Source: DATNPH01 sp036703315 (GTDB lineage: Bacteria > Cyanobacteriota > Cyanobacteriia > Cyanobacteriales > Coleofasciculaceae). From it: a DNA stretch of 64,000 nt. The position numbers were made by a program, and so were the translations under genes. The DNA lies in assembly GCA_036703315.1 (NCBI GenBank), contig DATNPH010000215.1, forward strand, positions 14,405 to 78,404, given 5' to 3'. The notes under the pieces were generated by a model. That model saw nothing but the letters and a program-made list of their open reading frames with translations, did not search any database and was not told the origin of the DNA. This document shows positions 27,772-36,393 of this stretch, piece after piece; the first letter of the stretch is position 1, and each line of letters opens with the position of its first letter.

Positions 27772-28596
27772 TTAGATCACATCTGCAAACGTGCGTTCGG
27801 TTTTGCGGAAGTACCAGACACCACTAGCAAACAATAACGCAACCAATACCGCCGATAGCGTGAATCCTGGCCAGTATAGTGTTGATGCTCCTCTCAAAAT
27901 TGCCCATCGAAAGCCGTCAATAACTCCTACCATCGGGTTTAATGAGTAGAGTAGACGCCACCTGATTGGCACAATAGTACTACTAAAACCGACTGGTGAA
28001 ATATACAGACCAAGCTGCACCACAAATGGAACTACGTAGCGGAAATCTCGATATCTTACATTCAGTGCCGCTAACCACAACCCAGCTCCCATAGAGGCGG
28101 CAAAGGCAACTCCGATAAACAATGGTAGTGTCAGGATACGCCAGTTAGGTACAAAGTCGTACCAAGCCATCAACCCAAGCAGGATTATGCCAGAAATTAG
28201 AAAATCCACAAAACTGACAATCACGGCACTGGCAGGCACAATCAAGCGGGGAAAGTAAACTTTAGAAATCAAATTAGCATTACTGAGCAAACTGTCGCTG
28301 CATTCAGCCAGCGCACTAGCAAAAAACTGCCAGGGTAGCATTGCGGCAAAAACCAGAATTGGGTAAGGAGCACCTTCAGAGGGTAACTTGGCTAATTTAC
28401 CAAACACTACGGTAAAGACAACCATGGTAATAAATGGTCGAATCAACGCCCAAGCCATACCGATCACAGTTTGCTTGTAACGCACTAAAATGTCACGCCA
28501 AGCTAAAAAGTAGAACAACTCTCGGTAGCGCCACAGGTCTTTCCAATACTGGCTTTCTGTACGACCCGCCTCAATAATTAGTTCCCTGGTATGCAT
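27772..28596 (-). CDS. Polysaccharide ABC-2 transporter permease (Wzm-like)
   Basis: A 274-residue permease of the ABC-2 polysaccharide-export type. The start has YRELFYFLAWRDILVRYKQT, then GMAWALIRPFITMVVFTVVF and AMLPWQFFASALAECSDSLL, the signature of the family. At least six hydrophobic segments follow, with FVDFLISGIILLGLMAW and PFVVQLGLYISPVGFSSTIV among them. It would form the membrane channel with the Wzt-like ATPase encoded at 24547-25821. It is the most upstream gene of the glycan cluster, so the cluster promoter is probably in the gap to its right (28597-28916). Confidence 0.93.
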   Translation of the reverse strand: MHTRELIIEAGRTESQYWKDLWRYRELFYFLAWRDILVRYKQTVIGMAWALIRPFITMVVFTVVFGKLAKLPSEGAPYPILVFAAMLPWQFFASALAECSDSLLSNANLISKVYFPRLIVPASAVIVSFVDFLISGIILLGLMAWYDFVPNWRILTLPLFIGVAFAASMGAGLWLAALNVRYRDFRYVVPFVVQLGLYISPVGFSSTIVPIRWRLLYSLNPMVGVIDGFRWAILRGASTLYWPGFTLSAVLVALLFASGVWYFRKTERTFADVI

Positions 28597-28916
28597 TTGG
28601 TTGTCTGCACCATTAACACTTTCCCTGACTCTAGTAGAAGCACCCTCAGATTATTGCTTACTGCTGATAAGGAAATCACTCAAGTCTCAGCCTTCTTGAG
28701 TCCATCTGACTACGCGATAATTAGTCCCCTCACAGAGGATAACAGCATGGCAGCTAAGATCGCCAGTCTAGGCTCTTGGCTATTGGTTCTTAAAGTCCCA
28801 CATCAAAACTATGTGCGATCGCTTGTGCGGCGGCTTATCAGTAGAAGGCACCCTGCATTGAACCAAGTAAATCTAAATTCTTTCCCTTGAGAAATCGCAG
28901 CTAACTGAGCTTAGCG
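28597..28916. other. Intergenic gap, probable leader of the glycan cluster
   Basis: The 320 bases between the permease gene and the next gene contain a plus-strand ORF of 99 codons (28591-28890) that overlaps the permease start and has no recognisable features. It is not called as a gene. The region probably holds the promoter of the minus-strand cluster, but no clear promoter boxes stand out. Confidence 0.4.
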
Positions 28917-29531
28917 CTAACTGCGACCCAAAGCCGCATTCAGCAATATAGACAACACCGATTGAATTGCCCGTAGTTCTTGGGGAGGATTCCTTAAAAA
29001 GTCGGCACTACTGCTACCAATCAATGCATTATACGCTCGAACCACCGCTCTGAACTGCTCTGCATTGACAGTGGCGTCAGAGTTTAGTCCCCGCAAACTA
29101 TTTGCCAAGTTGCGAGCGAGGGTGGGGTTGGCTCCTGCGCTAACCAAAGCTCTCTCAAGCTGCGTCGCACACTCTGCTGCGTTGCTGCCGCCTGTCACGA
29201 CGCATTCACAGTTTTTCTGCACTATTGTTGGAATTGGGGTAGAAGGGCCCGTGGCGGCGATCGGCAAATTTCCTGTAGCCAGCTGCTGATTAACTGACGT
29301 GGCTGCACTATTAACAGCCTGCTGAATCTGAGAATTTTGGAATACTATATCCACCCGCCTATCACCACCAGGGGAGAAGCCGCCAACTATATCACTGGTT
29401 GTGACGATCGCACCCGTAACATCTGAAAAGTTACCTGACTGCGCTTGTGCTGGTGAGGTTCTAGAAACAACACCCGAAATCGCTAAGGCAAAACCCAGTC
29501 CCAAATATGAGGGAAGATGTTTAATCTTCAT
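28917..29531 (-). CDS. Secreted hypothetical protein
   Basis: A 204-residue protein with a clear signal peptide: basic start MKIKHLPS, hydrophobic core YLGLGFALAISGVV, and a cleavage site at the end of TSPAQAQ (about residue 30). The mature part is Ala/Asn/Gln-rich, with a Cys pair (KNCECVV) and another Cys in SNAAECATQLERAL. It has no domain I recognise. AGGAAGGAAAG lies just upstream of the ATG, a strong ribosome site. Spaced 23 bases downstream of the SLH/barrel gene on the same strand, so the two are likely one operon, and the protein probably works in the envelope with it. Confidence 0.75.
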   Translation of the reverse strand: MKIKHLPSYLGLGFALAISGVVSRTSPAQAQSGNFSDVTGAIVTTSDIVGGFSPGGDRRVDIVFQNSQIQQAVNSAATSVNQQLATGNLPIAATGPSTPIPTIVQKNCECVVTGGSNAAECATQLERALVSAGANPTLARNLANSLRGLNSDATVNAEQFRAVVRAYNALIGSSSADFLRNPPQELRAIQSVLSILLNAALGRS

Positions 29532-29554
29532 AACTTTCCTTCCTGATTAATGAC

Positions 29555-31264
29555 TTAGAACGAGAAACCGAACCCAACACCTAGGATAAACCGGGTTCCA
29601 TCACCGGCAGTACCAGTAACGTCGGCAGCGGCTGGGGTGATGACCAATGGTACACCAGGAAATGGAGTGATTGAGGCTCCCAAGTTCAAGTCTTGACCTG
29701 TCCATTCGCCAATCAAGGTAATGGGTTGAGCGACTTGGACGCCGACACTACCAAACACATTGGGCGTTCCGTCTCCCCGCCTAATGGCACTTTCTGAGCG
29801 GAAACGACCACCGCCAACGCCTATAGATGCAGTCACCCGGCTCAAGGGTTCAGATGAATTTTCGCGCAGGCGAAACACCTTAGTAGCCACGCCGTAAACA
29901 CTCTTGCCCGCATCAGTATTGCCCCAATCAATCACATTCTCTACGCCGACTGCCACAGCCACGTCACCAGGAAACGTATGGTGAGCTTTAAAGCTAATGC
30001 CGCCATTTTCAAAAAAACCTTGTCGGATAGTCGAATAAGAAGTAGCCGTAGTCTCTAGAGCGACATACCGCCTCGCATCACCCAGACCAAAACCCAGCGC
30101 AACCGCACCATCATCAATGTCCGTAAAACGGGTTCTTTGTTGATAGCTAAATCCAGCGAATACGTCACCACTTTGAGCGCCAAACGCTGTCGGTGTGCCA
30201 ATACTCGATCCGCCACCAAAGATTCGTCTGAGGAGTTCTGCCGTCGGGGGTTCCGGCAGTCGATACTGTTGTCTGAGAGCTGCCGTTTGATCAGGGGGTG
30301 GGGTTGGCGGTTGGGCGATAGGCGGTCTGTAGCCAACGATGTACTGGGATGCAACATCCGTGGGAGGCAGTTGCGGTAGGGTTCCCTGTTTGACCAAAGC
30401 CTGGTAGATAAACGCAGCCACGTCAGCGCGAGTGGCGAGTTGATTGGGAGTTATTAAAGCAAGATTTGGGTAATTAACAACTAGCTGATTGACCGTTGCC
30501 GCCGCTATCTGATTGCGGGCATACTCAGGAATTTGTGCAGCGTCTTGAAAGGTTGTATTTAAAACTGTTGCTACTTGAGCCGGTGGAGACAGTTCTAGCC
30601 CTGTGACCAAAGAGACCAAAACTTGGACACGAGGGATATTTTGTTCAGGGCTAAAGACTCTATTGGGGTATCCTTCCAGAAATCCCGTGCTATAAGCTGC
30701 CTGAATCGCCTCAGATCCCCAGTAATTCGGTGGTACATCCGCGAATTGGACTCCTGGACGTTTGGGGGTTTTTGGGAAGGCTTGACGAATCATCGCGGCA
30801 AACTGAGCTCGTGTTACTGGCTCATCAGGTCGGAATGTGCCATCAGGAAACCCCTTAATCACACCCCGCTCTGCCAGCACTTCAATGAAACTCCGTGCCC
30901 AGTTCCCTTGAATATCAGGAAAAGTTCTGGCTTGAGCCAGCTGCGCTGCCGTACCCTTTGAGGGCTGCCATACCTGTGCTGCGGCTGGTGCTCTTGTACT
31001 ATTATTAGTCGTAACGCCTTTGGTAAACTTTTGGGGACGCTGGGTATTGCCTCCCAGTAGATTATTCAGGAGAGACTCACCCATTGAGCTGCCAGAATCC
31101 CGATTGGCTGTAGTTTGAACTGGCTTGGTTGTGACGGTATTGGCAACACCCGCAGCAGCGGATAGCATAGTACTGCCCAAGAATGAGCCAATAAAGATAT
31201 ACCCCCATTGGGGAATAATTTTGCTGGCTTGATAGAAACGACCCGTGCATCTGGCTATCCTCAT
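29555..31264 (-). CDS. SLH-domain outer-membrane barrel-like protein
   Basis: A 569-residue envelope protein. The N-terminal ~120 residues hold an odd leader, and hydrophobic GYIFIGSFLGSTMLSAAAG may be its signal or anchor. Three SLH domains follow (from about residues 100, 165 and 230): FPDIQGNWARSFIEVL, FADVPPNYWGSEAIQAAYS and FQDAAQIPEYARNQIAAATV, with the GYPN and GFPDGTF turns. SLH domains bind pyruvylated wall polymers. After a Pro-rich linker, the last ~220 residues are beta-strand-like and end GVGFGFSF; a terminal Phe is typical for BAM-inserted barrels. The frame extends to a TTG at 31303; the ATG at 31264, with AGGAAAGG upstream, is preferred. Confidence 0.85.
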   Translation of the reverse strand: MRIARCTGRFYQASKIIPQWGYIFIGSFLGSTMLSAAAGVANTVTTKPVQTTANRDSGSSMGESLLNNLLGGNTQRPQKFTKGVTTNNSTRAPAAAQVWQPSKGTAAQLAQARTFPDIQGNWARSFIEVLAERGVIKGFPDGTFRPDEPVTRAQFAAMIRQAFPKTPKRPGVQFADVPPNYWGSEAIQAAYSTGFLEGYPNRVFSPEQNIPRVQVLVSLVTGLELSPPAQVATVLNTTFQDAAQIPEYARNQIAAATVNQLVVNYPNLALITPNQLATRADVAAFIYQALVKQGTLPQLPPTDVASQYIVGYRPPIAQPPTPPPDQTAALRQQYRLPEPPTAELLRRIFGGGSSIGTPTAFGAQSGDVFAGFSYQQRTRFTDIDDGAVALGFGLGDARRYVALETTATSYSTIRQGFFENGGISFKAHHTFPGDVAVAVGVENVIDWGNTDAGKSVYGVATKVFRLRENSSEPLSRVTASIGVGGGRFRSESAIRRGDGTPNVFGSVGVQVAQPITLIGEWTGQDLNLGASITPFPGVPLVITPAAADVTGTAGDGTRFILGVGFGFSF

Positions 31265-31412
31265 CACCTTTCCTACTCTTCCGAAGTTGAGTTGATAGAT
31301 CAAAGGTACACGAGTTTAGGGAATTTTATATCATTACAATGCTTACGGAACTTTCGCCTAAATTAAAGTGACTTTGTGTAGTAAAGAGTGAACATTTCTG
31401 TAAGGGATACTA
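31265..31412. promoter_or_regulatory. Divergent intergenic region
   Basis: The 148 bases between the SLH/barrel gene (minus) and the export gene (plus) must hold promoters for both directions. AT-rich TTTTATATCATTACAAT near 31325-31341 could be a -10 region for either strand. No operator palindrome was recognised. Confidence 0.4.
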
Positions 31413-32960
31413 TTGAACGTGAGCGCAAAAAGAGGTTCTAAGATTTTTTGTCCAACTGGTATGACTGGTAGCCGTTTAAGAAGACGCCTCAACCCACCCA
31501 TTGCTTTAACCCTCCTAGCAGCTTTTGCCGTTGCTGCACCGGCTCCTGGCATAGCGCAAGTTCGCTCGATCGCGCCGATGCTCATTGCGCAGTCCGAGAC
31601 ACCTTACACCCTCGGATCAGGCGATCGCCTAAAAATCAACGTCTTTGACGTTCCAGAATACAGTGGCGAATTTACGGTTTTGGTCGATGGTACCCTCAAC
31701 TTGCCAGTGCTTGGTACTGTGCCAGTCCGGGGGTTGACGATTCAGCAAGCGACTGACGTGATTTCATCTCGATATGCTCGCTATGTGAGACGCCCCATAA
31801 TCAATATCGATCTCCTAACCCCGCGCCCGATCAACATCGCCGTGGCAGGTGAAGTCAATCGTCCCGGAACTTACACTGTCACTCCAGGCGGAGCTGGCGC
31901 AGCCGGTGCCGCCGTAGGAACAAGCCAATTTCCCACAGTGACACAGGCTATTTCGCTAGCCGGTGGTATTACTCAATCAGCCGCCATTGGCGATGTGATT
32001 ATCCGGCGTCGCACGGCTTCGGTAACCACGCAACAAATCAATGTCAACCTGAGGAGATTACTTCAGGAGGGTGACCTCAATCAAGACATTCCTTTGAGAG
32101 ATGGAGACACAGTGTTTATCCCCAGTGTGACAGCGGATAATCGAGCTGAAAGTCGTCAATTGGCAGATGCCAGTTTTGCCTCAAAAGACAATAAGCCAGT
32201 TAATGTTGCGATAGTAGGAGAAGTAGCCCGTCCTGGAACGTATGCCGTAACTGGAGGCGCAGTAGGAACGGGCGGTGCAACAGGCGCAATAACGGGCGGT
32301 GCAACAGGCACAACTGTTGGCGGCGGAGCAGAAGCCGGTCCTCCTACGGTGACAAAAGCCATTCAAGTGGCTGGGGGTATTACATCCGTTGCTGATATTC
32401 GAGGGGTTACCATCCGCCGTATTCTTCGCTCGGGTGAAACAAAAGTAATTCAGGCAAATCTGTGGGGACTGCTGCGTGGAGGCGATCGCGATCAAGATAT
32501 TCTTTTGCAAGATGGAGATACCATTATCATTCCTACGGCAACCGCTCTTGACCCAGCTGAAGCCATGCAACTCGGTTCGGCTAGCTTTTCTCCTAATACC
32601 ATTGTCGTGAATGTGGTTGGGGAAGTGGCAAGACCCGGTGCCATCCCAGTCCCGCCCAACACCCCTTTGAATCAAGCCATACAAGCTGCCGGTGGATTTA
32701 ATATCCGCGCTCGTAAGCGTTCAGTTGAGCTGCTTCGTCTCAATCCCAATGGCACTGTTACCAAACGGGATATTGAGATAGATTTGGCTCGAGGAATTAA
32801 TGAGCAACAAAATCCCACTCTGCGTAATAATGATGTTGTCGTCGTCAGGCGTTCCACGCTTGCTAGCATTTCCGATACCCTAGGCACGATTGTTGCTCCT
32901 GCTGCTGGTTTGTTTGACTTCTTGAGAATCCTCGGAATTAGAACTGATAATAATAATTAG
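31413..32960 (+). CDS. Polysaccharide export protein with SLBB domains (Wza-like)
   Basis: An outer-membrane/periplasmic export protein of up to 515 residues. After the signal peptide (hydrophobic IALTLLAAFAVAAPAPGIA) comes the Poly_export domain, YTLGSGDRLKINVFDVPEYS. Three SLBB-type repeats follow, each beginning with a variant of 'I.VAGEV.RPGTY': INIAVAGEVNRPGTY, VNVAIVGEVARPGTY and VVNVVGEVARPGAIP. The second and third are separated by Gly/Ala/Thr-rich linkers (residues 285-310). The frame starts at TTG 31413 (AAGGGA upstream); GTG 31419 and ATG 31461 are alternatives, and the ATG gives the tidiest signal peptide. It should pair with the Wzc-like kinase downstream to move the glycan across the outer membrane. 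Confidence 0.92.
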   Translation: MNVSAKRGSKIFCPTGMTGSRLRRRLNPPIALTLLAAFAVAAPAPGIAQVRSIAPMLIAQSETPYTLGSGDRLKINVFDVPEYSGEFTVLVDGTLNLPVLGTVPVRGLTIQQATDVISSRYARYVRRPIINIDLLTPRPINIAVAGEVNRPGTYTVTPGGAGAAGAAVGTSQFPTVTQAISLAGGITQSAAIGDVIIRRRTASVTTQQINVNLRRLLQEGDLNQDIPLRDGDTVFIPSVTADNRAESRQLADASFASKDNKPVNVAIVGEVARPGTYAVTGGAVGTGGATGAITGGATGTTVGGGAEAGPPTVTKAIQVAGGITSVADIRGVTIRRILRSGETKVIQANLWGLLRGGDRDQDILLQDGDTIIIPTATALDPAEAMQLGSASFSPNTIVVNVVGEVARPGAIPVPPNTPLNQAIQAAGGFNIRARKRSVELLRLNPNGTVTKRDIEIDLARGINEQQNPTLRNNDVVVVRRSTLASISDTLGTIVAPAAGLFDFLRILGIRTDNNN

Positions 32961-33025
32961 AGATCGGATAAAAATTCTCTCTTCGTGTTTTAGGTTCTTG
33001 CCCGTTAAAGGAAAGACTGTACAGC

Positions 33026-33063
33026 AACTCTCCTCACGGCTCTAGTTCGATGGAGAGTTTTTT
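33026..33063 (+). terminator. Rho-independent terminator
   Basis: A stem AACTCTCC (33026-33033) pairs with GGAGAGTT (33052-33059), closing an 18-base loop, followed at once by a T-run to 33063. It lies 66 bases after the stop of the export-protein gene. It should end that transcript before the kinase gene, which therefore needs its own promoter in the rest of the gap. Confidence 0.75.
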
Positions 33064-33234
33064 GTCGTTTAGGATGTAGCCGTGGGTCTAGTGTAAATCC
33101 GCTAGAATTTTGTATACCTTTTCAACCTTGCAACTTTTTGTGTAATATGCTGTGCATATCTGCTACAGAATAAAACATGCGAGCAGGTTTTTTGCTAAAG
33201 CTCTCAATCAAACTAGATAAGACCAGGGGGCAAA

Positions 33235-35553
33235 ATGGAGATGAGCAATTTTAAAGAGCCGTTAACATCTAACGGGAATGGTAAGCGTTTGCAGCCACTG
33301 CCGCTCATCTACCAATCTCAGCTGATGGACAGTAGCCACGATGAACTAAATCTGCGACAGCTGTTTACTGTGGTTCGACGCCGTGGCTTAGTGATTGTCG
33401 GTGTAGCGATCGCCGTGACTTCTGCAATCGGTTTTTGGACGTTGAATCAGACGCCCAAGTACGAAAGCAAGTTTCAGTTGCTTGTGGAGCCGGTGACAGA
33501 GGAAGGGAATCTGAGCAAATTGACGCAAGTGCGCGGCGCTAATAGCGATGTCCCCACTTCCTCTCTGGATTACGACACGCAAATTCAGGTATTACGCAGT
33601 CCTAAGTTAATGGCTCCCGTGATTGAGGAGATTCAAAAGCGTTATAAAGATATCACTTACGACTCTCTAATCACTAATAATCAGTTGGGAATTAGCCAAC
33701 TGGAAAAAACTAAAATTCTGGAAGTCCGCTACCGCGATACAGATCCCGAAAAAGTTAGATATATCTTACATGAGGTGGCTAGAGGGTATCTCCGCTACTC
33801 GCTTCTAGAGCGACAAGTAAACCTGAAAAAGGGAATTGAGTTCGTAAACAGTCAGTTGCCTCAACTGCATGATCGCGTAGATAAACTCCAAGGACAACTG
33901 CAAGCGTTTCGGCAGCAGAACAACTTGCTAGACCCCGAAAGTCAAGGGCAACAGCTGTCAACTCGTGTTAGCGCAATTGAGCAACAGCAATTGGATACTC
34001 AGGTAAAGCTCAGAGAAGCCCGCTCCCTATTTGCAGCCATCTCAGAGCAACTGGGGTTGACACCCGATCAGGCGATCGCTACAGCTAATATTAGTGAAGC
34101 CCCCCGCTACCAACAATTACTTAACCAACTCTCTGAAATTGAAAGCAAGATTGCTAAGGAATCAGCCCGGTTTACAGAAGATAGTCCAACAATCGTGGCG
34201 CTACGCAATCAACAGCGCAACCTGTTACCCTTGCTACAGCAAGAATCTCAAAAAGTTTTAGGGACAGGTTCGACGCAGGCAACTGTCTCTAATGATTCAC
34301 CAAGTCAGCTTCGCTTGGATCTGAGCAAGCAACTGGTGGAGGCGGCTAACCAACAACAAGTTTTGCAAGTACGACAAAACGCGATCGCTCAGGCACAACG
34401 TAGCCTTAACCAAGACGTGAAACAGCTGCCTGTAATTGCTCGTCAGTACACGGATTTACAGCGGGAACTCAATGTCGCAACAGAAAGCTTAAACCGCTTT
34501 CTGGGGGTTCGAGAAACTCTGGAAATTGAAGCCGCGCAGAAAGCACTTCCCTGGCAGATTATTTTAAAACCTAAAAAGCCTGACGTTCCCGTTTCGCCGA
34601 ATACCGAGCGGAACATCACATTAGGCGCGATCGCAGGTTTGTTATTGGGTATGGGAGCAGCCCTCCTGGTGGAGCGATTAGACAATGTTTTCCACTCTCC
34701 TGATGAACTGAAAGAACGCACCAAACTACCACTTCTCGGCATTATTCCCTACCAAAAACAGCTCAAACAGGCGACGCCAATAGCAGACCTAGCTGAGATG
34801 ATACCTGTTCAAGACTCCCTAACCGACAAAAGACATCGTCGCCAGCCCCAGTGGTACAAAGCTTCTCCTTTCTTAGAAGCGTTTCGCTCTCTACATACAA
34901 ACGTTCGCTTTCTCGGAAGTGATACGCCAATCCACTCCATTGTGATTAGCTCAGCCGTACCAGCGGATGGCAAATCCACGGTTGCCGTCCACTTAGCTCA
35001 AGCCGCTGCCGCCATGGGTCAGCGCGTTCTACTGGTCGATGCTGACCTGCGGCGTCCTCGGGTACATAGCCTATTGGGTCTAGAAAATCATGTAGGACTC
35101 AGTAATGTGATTGCCACAGATATCACAGCGAAACAGGCAATCCAACGATTGCCAATGTGGGATCACCTTTATGTCCTGACCGCTGGTCAGCTGCCGCCCG
35201 ACCCGACCCGACTGCTTTCTTCTAAAAAGATTCAGTATTTGATGGAGCAGTTCCAGGCTGTTTTTGACCTGGTTATTTATGACACCCCCCCAGCGTTAGG
35301 ACTTGCTGATGCCCGACTCCTAGCAGCTCACACAGAAGGCGTTGTCATGGTAGTAGGATTGGGCAGGACTGATCGGTCAGTTCTAATGCAAGCTTTGGAT
35401 AGCATGAAAATTTCTAGCGCCACTGTCTTGGGTGTTATTGCTAACGGGGTTAAGGGTTATACAACCCGCTCTTACTATAACTATCAGCATTACTACGCTA
35501 ATGAGTCAGAAGTGCAGCAGGCGAAAAAGCTTTTACAAAAACGAATGGGGTAA
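33235..35553 (+). CDS. Polysaccharide biosynthesis tyrosine autokinase (Wzc/GumC-like)
   Basis: A 772-residue membrane kinase that controls chain length and export. An N-terminal Wzz domain (LRQLFTVVRRRGLVIVG, first membrane span near residue 60) is followed by a long Gln-rich coiled-coil region (about 195-430) in the periplasm. A second span, ITLGAIAGLLLGMGAALLV, is near residue 465. The cytoplasmic kinase part has Walker A SAVPADGKSTVAVHLA, A' RVLLVDADLRRPR and B LVIYDTPPAL. The C-terminus has six Tyr within GYTTRSYYNYQHYYANE, the usual autophosphorylation cluster. AGGGGGC lies seven bases before the ATG. It is the partner of the SLBB export protein. Confidence 0.95.
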   Translation: MEMSNFKEPLTSNGNGKRLQPLPLIYQSQLMDSSHDELNLRQLFTVVRRRGLVIVGVAIAVTSAIGFWTLNQTPKYESKFQLLVEPVTEEGNLSKLTQVRGANSDVPTSSLDYDTQIQVLRSPKLMAPVIEEIQKRYKDITYDSLITNNQLGISQLEKTKILEVRYRDTDPEKVRYILHEVARGYLRYSLLERQVNLKKGIEFVNSQLPQLHDRVDKLQGQLQAFRQQNNLLDPESQGQQLSTRVSAIEQQQLDTQVKLREARSLFAAISEQLGLTPDQAIATANISEAPRYQQLLNQLSEIESKIAKESARFTEDSPTIVALRNQQRNLLPLLQQESQKVLGTGSTQATVSNDSPSQLRLDLSKQLVEAANQQQVLQVRQNAIAQAQRSLNQDVKQLPVIARQYTDLQRELNVATESLNRFLGVRETLEIEAAQKALPWQIILKPKKPDVPVSPNTERNITLGAIAGLLLGMGAALLVERLDNVFHSPDELKERTKLPLLGIIPYQKQLKQATPIADLAEMIPVQDSLTDKRHRRQPQWYKASPFLEAFRSLHTNVRFLGSDTPIHSIVISSAVPADGKSTVAVHLAQAAAAMGQRVLLVDADLRRPRVHSLLGLENHVGLSNVIATDITAKQAIQRLPMWDHLYVLTAGQLPPDPTRLLSSKKIQYLMEQFQAVFDLVIYDTPPALGLADARLLAAHTEGVVMVVGLGRTDRSVLMQALDSMKISSATVLGVIANGVKGYTTRSYYNYQHYYANESEVQQAKKLLQKRMG

Positions 35554-36393
35554 CATCCTCCCTCCAGCGACCTTTCATTAAGGGCGGCGGAGATACCACA
35601 TCCCAAGAGTGGGTGTGGAGGAAAGCCGCCTGCCGCCTACCCGTAGTTAGTGGTTAGTGGGGGGACATAAACAACATCGAAGTCAAAAACTATAAGGAGA
35701 AACTACTATCTACTAACCACTAACTACTAACTGAATCTCCACCCACAAGGGGTGGAATATTCAATGCAGTTCTCCCCGGTCCTCAAGGGGGGGGGATTCT
35801 TTCTCTAAACGGAGACATCTGTATCTCATCCAAGTGACAACCGATATAACTGTCGTTCTGGGAACTCTTAGAACCCTGACCAGCGTCATAGAGAATAGCT
35901 CGGATTGCTAGATTAGTCTTCGGGAACGTCAATTTTGAGAATGCTAAGCTAACGCTGAACCAATGATTTTGTATGAAAGAGCGCTAGCTTCTTGCGAATC
36001 GCTATGCTAGCCTCAAACAGCGAGCAGAGCCGCCAACTCTTCTTTTCATCATTATGGATATTTTGACTCATCTGGTAGAAGCTTTCATAACACCTAGCTT
36101 TGGAAAGTCAAAAAACAGTATCGCGACCAAGAGGAGTACCGTGTATAGTAAACAGCTATCTCCTGATGACTTAGACAAGTGCGGAGGATTTAGCTATCTA
36201 AGAACAAAAGCTTTCTATGAAATCCGCCCTGATAACCAACGTCTTTAGTTAATTGACGTACTTTGTATTCAAGATTTATTCACCTAGCTTAATATCCGGT
36301 TGACCCTACATGCCTGTAGATAAATTTCTTACCAGTGGACGGGTCACAGCAGCTACCGCAATGCCATCTCAAGGGTGAGGTGCGAAAAAAACC
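35554..36393. other. Long gap with decayed repeats, no credible gene
   Basis: About 840 bases between the tyrosine kinase and the TamB-like gene. The first 250 bases hold the hairpin-plus-heptamer element described separately. A plus-strand ORF of 64 codons at 36054-36248 has no features and is not called. Short repeat-like pieces such as GCTAGC near 35986-36014 stand near 36000. The 3' end should carry the promoter and leader of the TamB-like gene. Confidence 0.5.
35596..35790. mobile_element. Relic of an IS200/IS605-like end with heptamers
   Basis: A hairpin (CCACA-CCC paired with GGG-TGTGG, 35596-35617) is followed by inverted heptamers: GTTAGTG twice (35646-35659) and, 50 bases on, ACTAACC-ACTAACT-ACTAACT (35712-35732). 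A second hairpin, CCACCC-ACAAG-GGGTGG (35739-35755), and a CCCC/GGGG pair near 35773-35790 follow. Hairpins of this sort flank cyanobacterial IS200/IS605 elements, from memory. There is no transposase here, so it is either an emptied remnant or a non-autonomous derivative. Confidence 0.5.

Noticed and set aside
28591..28890. 99-codon plus-strand ORF beginning in the permease gene
   Set aside because: It overlaps the start of the permease gene on the other strand, has no ribosome site, and shows no domain. More likely a chance frame in the cluster leader.
36054..36248. 64-codon plus-strand ORF in the gap before the TamB-like gene
   Set aside because: No ribosome site, no recognised motif, and it lies in a repeat-rich gap with no sign of coding bias.
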